NCBI GenBank assembly: GCA_035288045.1
Contig: DATEBA010000016.1
Location: forward strand, 1-24,388
Reading direction: 5' to 3'
DNA: 24,388 nucleotides
Source of the DNA: DATEBA01 sp035288045
GTDB lineage: Bacteria > Actinomycetota > UBA4738 > HRBIN12
Below, piece after piece: positions 14,956 to 21,858 of the stretch. The notes under the pieces were generated by a model. It saw only the letters and a list, made by a program, of their open reading frames with translations, ran no database searches and was not told the DNA's origin. Every line of letters starts with the position of its first letter. The stretch's first letter is position 1. The translations under genes were made by a program, and so were the position numbers.

Positions 14956-15884
14956 GTCCGCGGACGCCAGGCGTAGCGGCCATCGATCGCGGTGTTGGAC
15001 GTGAGCGCCCTCTCGTGCGAGCCGTCGGGCCGGATCAGGTGGAGGTCGACGTCGCGCGGGTGGCGGGTCTCGCGCGCGAACAGGAGAAGCGCGCCGTCCG
15101 GAGACCAGACCGGATCGATGTCTTCGACGCCGTTGCGGGTGAGCCGGGTCTCTCTCCTGCCGTTTGACCTCATCACGTAGATCTCCGCCGCGTCCCCGAC
15201 CTCCTCCTCGTGCCTACGGCTCGTGAAGGCGATCAACCGCCCGTCGGGAGACCAACTCGGGCAGAAGTCCGCGCCCGGCGCCCGGGTGAGGCGGTGGCGG
15301 TCGGTGCCGTCCGCTCGCATCACGTAGATGTCGGCGCGCCTTCCCCACCCGGCGTGGAAGGCGATCCACCGGCCGTCGGGCGACCAGTCGGGACAGCTCT
15401 CGTTCCGCGGGTCGAAGGTGAGCCGTCTCATCTTCGCGCCGGTGGCGCGCATCACGTACACGTTGTAGTCGTGCTGCACGCGCTTCTTCACCTGGGGGTT
15501 GCTTCCCTTGCGGTCGCTCGCGAAGGCGATCCACCGCCCGTCCGGTGACCACGACGGGCTGGTGTCGCAGAACTCGTTGTTCGTCAGGCGGCGGAGGTCT
15601 CGGAGCCGAGCGTCCATCACGTAGATCTCAGCGCACCGGTAGATGTTGAACCTGGACATGACCAGGAGCTGGCCGTCGGGGGACCAGTCGAGGGAGTAGT
15701 AGTTCGTCACGCCGCGCGTCGTCCGGCGCTCGATCACTCCGCTGCTCGGCCGGATCACCACGAATGCCGCGTGGCCCTCCGGCGGATCCCGCCGGAACAG
15801 GATCCGGCCGTTCTCCGTGGCTGTGGCCGTGGCGGCGGGCAAGAGAGCGGCGACGAGGAGTCCCAAGGCGACTGACCGGCGCAT
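14952..15884 (-). CDS. Secreted TolB/PD40-like beta-propeller protein
   Basis: A 310-residue exported protein. The start at MRRSVALGLLVAALLPAATA gives a clean signal peptide; the longer upstream frame has no sign of coding. It carries five PD40/WD40-like repeats with the signature WSPDG (DWSPDGQLLVMS, SWSPDGRWIAFAS, DWSPDGRWIAFHA, SWSPDGRLIAFTS, VWSPDGALLLFAR), alternating with IYVMRADG-type strands, plus an initial GRILFRRD strand, so a six-bladed propeller is likely. This is the fold of TolB, but Tol-Pal genes are absent and an extracellular ligand-binding role is more likely. It overlaps the lhr stop tail to tail in CTAG. Confidence 0.88.
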   Translation of the reverse strand: MRRSVALGLLVAALLPAATATATENGRILFRRDPPEGHAAFVVIRPSSGVIERRTTRGVTNYYSLDWSPDGQLLVMSRFNIYRCAEIYVMDARLRDLRRLTNNEFCDTSPSWSPDGRWIAFASDRKGSNPQVKKRVQHDYNVYVMRATGAKMRRLTFDPRNESCPDWSPDGRWIAFHAGWGRRADIYVMRADGTDRHRLTRAPGADFCPSWSPDGRLIAFTSRRHEEEVGDAAEIYVMRSNGRRETRLTRNGVEDIDPVWSPDGALLLFARETRHPRDVDLHLIRPDGSHERALTSNTAIDGRYAWRPRT

Positions 15885-16000
15885 CACAAAGAGCCGACCC
15901 TCCGAGGAGGCGAACGGTTCCGGCCGGCCCGGGCAAGCGCCGTTGCGCAGCCGTTCGCGCCGCCCTAGGGTGAGGCGTCGGGCTCCAAGGAGACCTCGCC

Positions 16001-16179
16001 GTGAGCAGGCAGCAGGCGCCGTCGCGGCCGACCGTGAGTTGGCGGCGCAAACCCCCACCACTCGGAACCGCTACGTGGACCTGCTCCGGGTGCTGTCCAT
16101 CCTCGTCGTGGTGGTGGGGCACTGGCTGATGGCCGTTCGTACGACCCTTGCAGCTCGAGGACGCGAGGGGACAAGATAA
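16001..16179 (+). pseudogene. Acyltransferase-3 family remnant (N-terminus)
   Basis: A GTG at 16001 follows AAGGAG at 8-nt spacing and opens VSRQQAPSRPTV. About 30 nt on, the coding signal moves to another frame, reading TRNRYVDLLRVLSILVVVVG and then HWLMAV. This is the typical first transmembrane helix of OafA/YrhL-type acyltransferases (RxxxxDLLR...GH). The protein then ends after about 13 unrelated residues, against 350-400 or more in the family. No later helices occur in any frame before the next gene. It therefore combines a frameshift and a large 3' deletion. Its intact relatives acylate surface sugars or lipids at the membrane. Confidence 0.6.
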
Positions 16180-16227
16180 CGTCATCCGCCCGTTCGGCTG
16201 CCCGCCCGACCCCAGAAGGGGGTAGCC

Positions 16228-16318
16228 ATGCGCACCACGCCCTTGTCCCGCCGGTATCGAGGGAGACACGCCGTATCCGCACGACGGAACCTCCTCCGCC
16301 GCCGCGCTGATCGTCGCC
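16228..16318 (+). other. Probable original start of the following gene
   Basis: An ATG at 16228 follows a strong AAGGGGG ribosome site and opens a basic n-region (MRTTPLSRRYRG). The hydrophobic signal core (SSAAALIVAVLALALTLSPA) lies in another frame just downstream. One indel between about 16260 and 16300 would join them into a normal signal peptide. Confidence 0.45.
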
Positions 16319-17059
16319 GTGCTCGCCCTGGCTCTCACGCTCTCGCCGGCGGGCGCGCACGTCACGTCCGAGTTCGCGCATCTGTGGAACGACCACATCC
16401 TTCCCAGGATCCAGAGCCCGGGCACGATCAACGACGACAACAACCCGGTCGTGTGGGCGAAGCTGAAGAACGTGCCCGAGGGCTTCGCCGACGGTGCAGA
16501 TGCCACGGGCTTGAACGCCGTGAGCCATACCGCCCAGCTGACCGGCGCGGGGCGGCCGACGGACCCATTGGGTGTGAACACCTCAGAGATCCAGCGACGC
16601 GCGGCGGAGGTTTGTCCGGCCGGTCAGGCGATCCGGGGGATCGGCGTGACCGGTGCTGTTTCCTGCACGGCCGGGCCGTCTGTCTTCGCGGCATTCCATG
16701 ACGCCGGGATAGTTGACGAGAACTCCAACCTGTGGACGCTCGTCGCCGACCTCGACCTCCCCGCCGGCTCCTGGGCGATCTTCGGGAAGGTCATCGTGAA
16801 CGGGAAAGGTCCTACGCACCTCACGTGCCGCTTGCTCGCGGGTAGCGACCTCGACTACGCGACGGTGAAGAACGACATCGACGACGAAGGCTCTCAACAT
16901 TTCAATGCGTACACGGTGCCACTCCTTGTGGCTCACGCGTCCGGGTCCCCTTTCACTACGACGCTGGATTGCAGGAACAATTTCGATGACGGGTACATCG
17001 TTAAGTGGGCGAAGATCACCGCGATCCGTGCGGGCACCTTCTCGAACGTCAGCACGTGA
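16319..17059 (+). CDS. Secreted protein of unknown function
   Basis: A 246-residue protein from the GTG at 16319, which itself starts inside a signal core (LALALTLSPAGAHVTS). The stretch SEFAHLWNDHILPR, then INDDNNPVVWAKLKNVPEGF, resembles a group of exported actinobacterial proteins that I know only as hypothetical. A paired-Cys region follows (CPAGQAIRGIGVTGAVSC), then a beta-rich C-terminal half (about 115-246) with CRLLAGSDLDY and TLDCRNNFDDGYIVKW, suggesting a jelly-roll-like domain. No enzyme motif is seen. The basic n-region lies in another frame from 16228; this annotation is the downstream part that is certainly open. If the frameshift is real, secretion may be impaired. Confidence 0.65.
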   Translation: MLALALTLSPAGAHVTSEFAHLWNDHILPRIQSPGTINDDNNPVVWAKLKNVPEGFADGADATGLNAVSHTAQLTGAGRPTDPLGVNTSEIQRRAAEVCPAGQAIRGIGVTGAVSCTAGPSVFAAFHDAGIVDENSNLWTLVADLDLPAGSWAIFGKVIVNGKGPTHLTCRLLAGSDLDYATVKNDIDDEGSQHFNAYTVPLLVAHASGSPFTTTLDCRNNFDDGYIVKWAKITAIRAGTFSNVST

Positions 17060-17321
17060 GCGGATCAGCCGGGGCGCCGGCCCGCAGGTAGCCTGCGCGG
17101 CGTGATGCGCGGCGACCTGCCCGAGGTGCCCGACCCCGAGCTGCTCGACGTCCACGACCGGGCGGCTTCTCGCCCCCGCTGGAACGCTTCGGCGAGGGTG
17201 ATCCAGCGACCGTTCGGCGGCGGCGCGCGATCGTTGTTTGCAGATGTTTGCAGTTTGGCCCGTTCGGCGGACGTGGTGTGGCCGGGCCGGGAGAGCGAGG
17301 AAGCCTTGACCTGCGGGTTCG
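17060..17321. other. Intergenic region before tRNA-Lys
   Basis: A GTG/ATG at 17102 is preceded by TAGCCT plus 7 nt (leaderless pattern) and opens MRGDLPEVPDPELLDVHDRA. The frame then runs into the tRNA-Lys gene and shows no family features, so at best it is a truncated gene start. The right part holds the TGTTTGCAG repeats. Confidence 0.35.
17235..17253. repeat. Tandem TGTTTGCAG repeat within a CGTTCGGCGG pair
   Basis: TGTTTGCAG occurs at 17235-17243 and again at 17245-17253, a 10-nt period. The pair is flanked by CCGTTCGGCGG at 17210-17220 and 17260-17270, 50 bp apart. It is AT-richer than its surroundings and lies about 70 bp downstream of the tRNA-Lys 3' end. Confidence 0.6.
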
Positions 17322-17324
17322 TGG

Positions 17325-17398
17325 TGGGCCCCCAGGGATTCGAACCCTGAACCTGCGGATTAAGAGTCCGTTGCTCTGCCAGATTGAGCTAGAGGCCC
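17325..17398 (-). tRNA. tRNA-Lys (anticodon CTT)
   Basis: On the minus strand the gene starts GGGCCTCTAGCTC. It has an anticodon arm CGGA-CTCTTAA-TCCG with anticodon CTT and a T arm AGGG-TTCGAAT-CCCT-like hairpin, and ends GGGGCCC with discriminator A. CCA is encoded (17322-17324). It is followed on the same strand, upstream, by tRNA-His. Confidence 0.95.
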
Positions 17399-17449
17399 AG
17401 GGGAATATAGCAACGCGCCCGCGCTGCCCTTCGAGCTGCCTACATCTAG

Positions 17450-17525
17450 GGTGACCGAGGGGACTTGAACCCCCAACCCCCAGGACCACAACCTGGTGCT
17501 CTAACCGGATTGAGCTACGGCCACC
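17450..17525 (-). tRNA. tRNA-His (anticodon GTG)
   Basis: On the minus strand the acceptor GTGGCCG pairs with CGGTCAC. A G at -1 (17525) faces discriminator C (17450), as is diagnostic for tRNA-His. The anticodon arm CCAGG-TTGTGGT-CCTGG gives GTG. CCA is not encoded. It lies 51 bp upstream of tRNA-Lys and could be co-transcribed with it. Confidence 0.95.
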
Positions 17526-17595
17526 ACGCCTTCATGCCGATTGTACAGGGCGGTCTTCCTACCTCTGACCTGCGGTCGGGGGCGGATCGATGCCG

Positions 17596-17601
17596 TATCA
17601 T
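17596..17601 (+). promoter_or_regulatory. Candidate -10 box of the aminotransferase cluster
   Basis: TATCAT differs from TATAAT at one base and would place transcription start near 17608, 38 nt before the first ATG. No good -35 hexamer stands 16-19 nt upstream, so an activator or another sigma factor may be involved, or the match is chance. Confidence 0.3.
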
Positions 17602-17645
17602 AGGGGTTGGTTGAATCACCGTTCAAAGTGCCGGAGGATGACGTC

Positions 17646-19022
17646 ATGTCCGTGCGCGAGTCCGTAGAGATCGACTTCGAGAAGGTCGATCGCCTGATCG
17701 AGGAGGAGGAAGCCAAGCTCGAGCCCAAGCACCGCGCCTCGATCGAGTACAAGGAGGTGGCGCGGCGCACCGTCGCCGGCGGCGTCGCGTCGAGCTGGCA
17801 GGACACCCCGCCGCACGCGATCTTCGTCGACCGCGGGCAGGGTTCGCGCATCTGGGACATCGACGGCAACGAGTACATCGACTACCACCTCGGGTACGGC
17901 GCGATGGTCGTCGGACATGCACACCCGAAGATCGTGCAGGCCGTTGAGAAGCAGGTCCGCCGGGGGACGCACTTCGCTCAACCCACCAAGGACATCGACG
18001 CGGTGGGCGAGAGCCTCGCGGAGCGCTTCGGCCTCCCGCTGTGGCGTTTCGCGAACTCGGGCACCGAGACGACGCTAGAAGCCGCCAGGCTGATGCGGGC
18101 GGTGACCGGCCGCGACGTGATCGTCAAGATCGAGGGCACCTACCACGGCCACCACGACTCGCTCATGTTCTCGGTCACGCCCGACCCTGATCGGATCGGC
18201 CCTCGCGAGCACCCGACGACGCTTCCACAGGTACCCGGCATCCCCGACGTGTTCGCCGGGCTCGTCCGCGTCGTCCCGTTCAACGACCTCGCGGAGGTCG
18301 AGCGCGCGCTCGCGGAGCACGAGGGAAACGTCGCCGGCATGATCATCGAGCCGGCGATGATGAACTGCGGGATCGTGATGCCGGAGCCGGGGTACCTCCA
18401 GGGCCTGAAGGACCTCGTGCACAAGCACGGCGCGTTCCTGGCCTTCGACGAGGTGAAGACCGGCTGCACCGTGGCCTGGGGCGGCGCGGTCGAGGCGTTC
18501 GGCGTGACGCCCGACATCGTCGCCCTTGCCAAGGCGATCGGCGGGGGGCTCCCCTGCGGCGCCATCGGCGCGACCGAGGAGCTGTTCTCGCTAGTCGTCG
18601 AGGGCGAGATGGACATGGCCGGGACCTTCAACGGCAACCCGCTCACGATGGCGGCGTCGCGTGTGACGCTGACCGAGATCCTGACCAAGGACGTCTACGC
18701 TCACTTCGACGAGATCCACCGGATCCTGGACGAGGGCTGTAGCGCGGTGATAGACAAGTACCGCCTGCCGGCATACGTCACCGGCCTCGGGGCCAAGGGC
18801 TCGATCACCTACAGCGCGAAGCCGGTGAGGGAGTACCGCGACACGATCGGGATCGACGAGCGCATCTCGTACCTCGCCTGGCTGATGCAGCTGGACCGCG
18901 GCGTCTTCAAGTCGCCGTGGTCCAAGCAGGAGACCTGGACCACATCGATCGCCCACACCGCCGACGACGCGAGGCGCTACGTCGAGAACTTCGAGGAGTT
19001 CGGAGCCGCGATCGCCTCGTAA
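17646..19022 (+). CDS. Class III PLP aminotransferase, GSAM-like, copy 1
   Basis: A 458-residue fold-type I PLP enzyme related to glutamate-1-semialdehyde 2,1-aminomutase. The ATG at 17646 follows GGAGG at 8 nt. Seen are the cofactor-phosphate loop NSGTET (about 138), IEGTYHGHHD (163-171), cofactor Asp268 in FDEVKTG and Schiff-base Lys296 in LAKAIGGGLPCG, then GTFNGNPLTMAA. The N-terminus (AGGVASSW, DIDGNEYIDY, VVGHAHPK) also matches the GSAM group. HemL has DEVMTGFR where this has DEVKTGC, and no other tetrapyrrole gene is nearby, so true HemL activity is doubtful. The substrate is unknown. It is first of three tandem paralogues; the gap to the next ATG is 31 nt. Confidence 0.9.
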   Translation: MSVRESVEIDFEKVDRLIEEEEAKLEPKHRASIEYKEVARRTVAGGVASSWQDTPPHAIFVDRGQGSRIWDIDGNEYIDYHLGYGAMVVGHAHPKIVQAVEKQVRRGTHFAQPTKDIDAVGESLAERFGLPLWRFANSGTETTLEAARLMRAVTGRDVIVKIEGTYHGHHDSLMFSVTPDPDRIGPREHPTTLPQVPGIPDVFAGLVRVVPFNDLAEVERALAEHEGNVAGMIIEPAMMNCGIVMPEPGYLQGLKDLVHKHGAFLAFDEVKTGCTVAWGGAVEAFGVTPDIVALAKAIGGGLPCGAIGATEELFSLVVEGEMDMAGTFNGNPLTMAASRVTLTEILTKDVYAHFDEIHRILDEGCSAVIDKYRLPAYVTGLGAKGSITYSAKPVREYRDTIGIDERISYLAWLMQLDRGVFKSPWSKQETWTTSIAHTADDARRYVENFEEFGAAIAS

Positions 19023-19053
19023 GGTGGGCCGACCGCTCTCAAGGGGGGCCAAG

Positions 19054-20424
19054 ATGCGCGAAGTCGTCGATATCGACCTGGGCCTCGTCGACAGGCTGAT
19101 CGAGCGCGAGCACGCGGCGCTCGAGGTCAAGCACCGCCGCTCGATCAGGTACCAGAAGGAGGCGAGCCGGTCGCTCCCCGGCGGTGTGTCCTCCAGCTGG
19201 CAGACCGCGCCGCCGCACCCGATCTACGTGAGCCACGGGAAGGGATCCAAGGTCTGGGACATCGACGGTAACGAGTACGTCGACTACCACAACGGCTACG
19301 GCGTGATGGTCGTCGGACACGCGCACCCCAAGGTAGTCGAGGCGGTCAAGCGCCGCGTCGAGCTCGGCACCCACTTCGCCCAGCCGACCGAGGACGCGCT
19401 CGTCGTGGCCGACAACCTGGCGGAGCGCTTCCGGCTGCCGCTCTGGCGGTTCGGGAACTCCGGGACCGAGGCGACTCTCGACGCGAGCCGCCTGATGCGC
19501 GCGGCGACCGGCCGCGACATGCTCCTCAAGGTGGAGGGGACCTACCACGGCCACCACGACGCTCTCATGGTGTCGGTGTTCCCGCAGCCGGACAACATGG
19601 GTCCTCGAGAGCGGCCCAACTCGGTGCCGCAGACCGCGGGGCTCCCACAGTCCTACGCGGACCTCACGCTCGTGGTGCCGTTCAACGACGCCGAGGCGGT
19701 CGAGCGCGCGTTCGCCGAACACGGGGGGAGGATCGCCGGCATGATCGTGGAGCCGGCGATGACCAACGTGGGCCTTGTGCTGCCCGAGCCCGGCTACCTT
19801 CAGGCGATCAAGGACACCTGTCACCGCCACGCGGCCTACCTCGCCTTCGACGAGGTGAAGACCGGTTGCGCGCTCGCCTGGGGCGGCGCGGTCGAAGCGT
19901 TCGGCGTGGTGCCGGACCTCATCTGCCTCGCCAAGTCGATCGGCGGCGGCCTGCCGTGCGGCGCGATCGGCGGGGTGGAGGAGATCATGCACCTGGTCGA
20001 GCGCGGCAAGGTCGACCAGGTTGGGACCTTCAACGGGAACCCGCTCACGATGGCCGCGGCCCGCGCGACGCTCACCGGGGTGCTCACGCCGGACGCCTAC
20101 GGGCGGTTCGACGAGCTGAACGCGATCCTCGAGAGCGGATGCCGCGAGGTGATCGAGGACCACCACCTGCCGGCCACGATGACGACGCTCGGAGCGAAGG
20201 GCTCGATCTCCTACAGCGCCACGCCGATCCGCGAGTACCGCGACGGCCTGGAGATCGACGACCGTCCGAGCTACCTGGCGTGGCTGTTCCAGCTGAACCG
20301 CGGCGTGTTCAAGTCGCCGTGGGCGAAGTGGGAGAGCTGGACGACCTCGATCGCGCACTCCGACGAGGACGTGCAGCGCTACGTGGACAACTTCGGCGAG
20401 CTCGCCGCGGCACTCACCGCCTGA
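19054..20424 (+). CDS. Class III PLP aminotransferase, GSAM-like, copy 2
   Basis: A 456-residue paralogue of copy 1. The ATG at 19054 is preceded by AAGGGGGG at suitable spacing and matches the start of the paralogues; an upstream in-frame start at 19024 is less likely. Cofactor residues are D266 (FDEVKTG) and K294 (LAKSIGGGLPCG). EGTYHGHHDA, GTFNGNPLTMAA and the C-terminal RGVFKSPWAK ... WTTSIAHS are shared with copy 1, making 1 and 2 closer to each other than to copy 3. One shift is visible: the DYHN-GYG stretch has Asn where copies 1 and 3 have Leu. Tandem duplication followed by divergence is the simplest origin. Confidence 0.9.
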   Translation: MREVVDIDLGLVDRLIEREHAALEVKHRRSIRYQKEASRSLPGGVSSSWQTAPPHPIYVSHGKGSKVWDIDGNEYVDYHNGYGVMVVGHAHPKVVEAVKRRVELGTHFAQPTEDALVVADNLAERFRLPLWRFGNSGTEATLDASRLMRAATGRDMLLKVEGTYHGHHDALMVSVFPQPDNMGPRERPNSVPQTAGLPQSYADLTLVVPFNDAEAVERAFAEHGGRIAGMIVEPAMTNVGLVLPEPGYLQAIKDTCHRHAAYLAFDEVKTGCALAWGGAVEAFGVVPDLICLAKSIGGGLPCGAIGGVEEIMHLVERGKVDQVGTFNGNPLTMAAARATLTGVLTPDAYGRFDELNAILESGCREVIEDHHLPATMTTLGAKGSISYSATPIREYRDGLEIDDRPSYLAWLFQLNRGVFKSPWAKWESWTTSIAHSDEDVQRYVDNFGELAAALTA

Positions 20425-20461
20425 CCGCCCGCTTCCCCCGCCACCTCCCTCGGGCGTAAGC

Positions 20462-20474
20462 TGAGGAGTCCTCA
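20462..20474. promoter_or_regulatory. Small inverted repeat before aminotransferase copy 3
   Basis: TGAGGA-G-TCCTCA is a perfect 6-bp inverted repeat with a 1-nt centre, 19 nt before the copy 3 ATG and within its leader. It could be an operator or chance; it is too short for a terminator. Confidence 0.25.
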
Positions 20475-20493
20475 AGGTCTCCGGAGGGAAGCG

Positions 20494-21858
20494 ATGAGCC
20501 AACGCGTCGAGATCGATCCCGGACGGGTGGAGGAGCTGATCCGTCGGGAGGAAGCCGCCCTCGTCGACAAGCAGCCCCGGTCGATCGAGTTCTACAAGAG
20601 AGCCAGCCAGTCGCTCGCCGGAGGAGTCGCGTGCGGCTGGCACGACTCGCCGCCGCACGTCGTCTACGCCAATTACGGGAAGGGCTCGAAGCTGTTCGAT
20701 CTCGACGGCAACGAGTTCGTCGACTACTACCTCGGCTACGGCGTGATGATCGTCGGTCACACGCACCCGAAGGTCGTGGAAGCCGTCCGGCGCCGGATCG
20801 GGCTCGGCTCGCACTTCGCCATGCCGACGGAGGACGCGGTGGCCGTGGCCGAGAACCTGGCCGAGCGCTTCGGCCTCCCGCTGTGGCGCTTCAAGAACTC
20901 CGGTTCAGAGTCGACGCTGGACGCCGTGCGGATCATGCGGACAGCAACCGGCCGCGACCTCGTCGTCAAGATCGAGGGCTGCTACCACGGCAGCAGCGAC
21001 TCGCTGGACTTCTCCGTCGCGCCGAGTCCTGAGGACGTCGGGCCTCCCGATCGCCCGGCGGCGGTCCCGCAAACGGCCGGCATCCCGGCGCGGTTCGGAG
21101 AGCTCCTCCGGATCGTCCCCTACAACGACCTCGAGGCGATGGAGCGGACGCTCTCGGCCGAGGCCGGGAGGATCGCCGGCGTGATCCTCGAGCCGATCAT
21201 GCTGAACATCGGCGTGGTGCCGCCCGAGCCCGGGTACCTCCAGGGCCTCCGCGAGCTAACGCGGCGCCACGGAGTCCTCCTCGCGTTCGACGAGGTGAAG
21301 ACCGGAGCCACGATCGCCTACGGCGGCGCCGTGGAGTGGTCGGGGGTCCTGCCCGACGTCGTCGCCCTCGCGAAGGCGATCGGGGGAGGCGTGCCCTGCG
21401 GCGCGGTCGGCGGCACCGAGGAGGTCATGCGCGTCGTCGTGGACGGAGAGTTCGAGCAGGAGGGCACCTTCAACGGGAATCCGCTCACGATGGCGTCGGC
21501 CCGGGCGACCCTCACCGAGGTGCTGACCCGCGACGCGTACGCGCACCTGGAGGAGCTGCGCACGTCGCTGGCCGGCGGCGTCGAAGGTGTTCTGGAGCGG
21601 TACCGGTTCCCGGCGACCGTGAACGCATTCGGTGCCCGCGGCGGGATCCAGCACAGGGCGGAGCCGGTGCGCAACTATCGCGACCACCTGGGGGTGAACG
21701 AGCGACGGATCTACCTGGCGTGGCTCTACCAGGCGAACAGGGGGGTGCTGGAGCCTCCGTGGGGCGACCCGTGGTCGATCTCGGTGCAGCACTCGACCGA
21801 CGACATCGCTCGCTACGTCGAGAACTTCGAGGGGTTCGTGGCCGAGCTGACCGGCTAG
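20494..21858 (+). CDS. Class III PLP aminotransferase, GSAM-like, copy 3
   Basis: A 454-residue paralogue with a strong GGAGGG ribosome site. The cofactor residues are kept: phosphate loop NSGSES, D266 (FDEVKTG), K294 (LAKAIGGGVPCG). It differs from copies 1 and 2 at sites near the active centre: CYHGSSDSLDF replaces TYHGHHD, AMPTED replaces AQPT, and the C-terminal FKSPW block is LEPPWGDPW followed by SISVQHS. This suggests another substrate or reaction within the same pathway. It lies 69 bp after copy 2, further than copies 1 and 2 are apart, so it may have its own promoter. Its stop shares CTAG with the convergent kinase gene. Confidence 0.9.
   Translation: MSQRVEIDPGRVEELIRREEAALVDKQPRSIEFYKRASQSLAGGVACGWHDSPPHVVYANYGKGSKLFDLDGNEFVDYYLGYGVMIVGHTHPKVVEAVRRRIGLGSHFAMPTEDAVAVAENLAERFGLPLWRFKNSGSESTLDAVRIMRTATGRDLVVKIEGCYHGSSDSLDFSVAPSPEDVGPPDRPAAVPQTAGIPARFGELLRIVPYNDLEAMERTLSAEAGRIAGVILEPIMLNIGVVPPEPGYLQGLRELTRRHGVLLAFDEVKTGATIAYGGAVEWSGVLPDVVALAKAIGGGVPCGAVGGTEEVMRVVVDGEFEQEGTFNGNPLTMASARATLTEVLTRDAYAHLEELRTSLAGGVEGVLERYRFPATVNAFGARGGIQHRAEPVRNYRDHLGVNERRIYLAWLYQANRGVLEPPWGDPWSISVQHSTDDIARYVENFEGFVAELTG

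Noticed and set aside
14952..15884. Naming the PD40 propeller tolB
   Set aside because: There are no Tol-Pal genes near it and the likely host lacks that type of outer membrane. Only the fold is shared.
17102..17350. An 82-codon frame with a leaderless-like start
   Set aside because: It runs into tRNA-Lys (GPQGFEP end is tRNA shadow) and has no recognisable domain. Kept only as a remark on the intergenic region.
19039..20814. A 591-codon open frame opposite aminotransferases 2 and 3
   Set aside because: The opposite strand encodes clear PLP enzymes. The frame has the His/Arg/Val-rich composition of an antisense shadow.
17646..21858. Naming the three aminotransferases hemL
   Set aside because: Fold and several motifs match, but the DEVKTG signature, three copies and the lack of haem genes make glutamate-1-semialdehyde the uncertain substrate.
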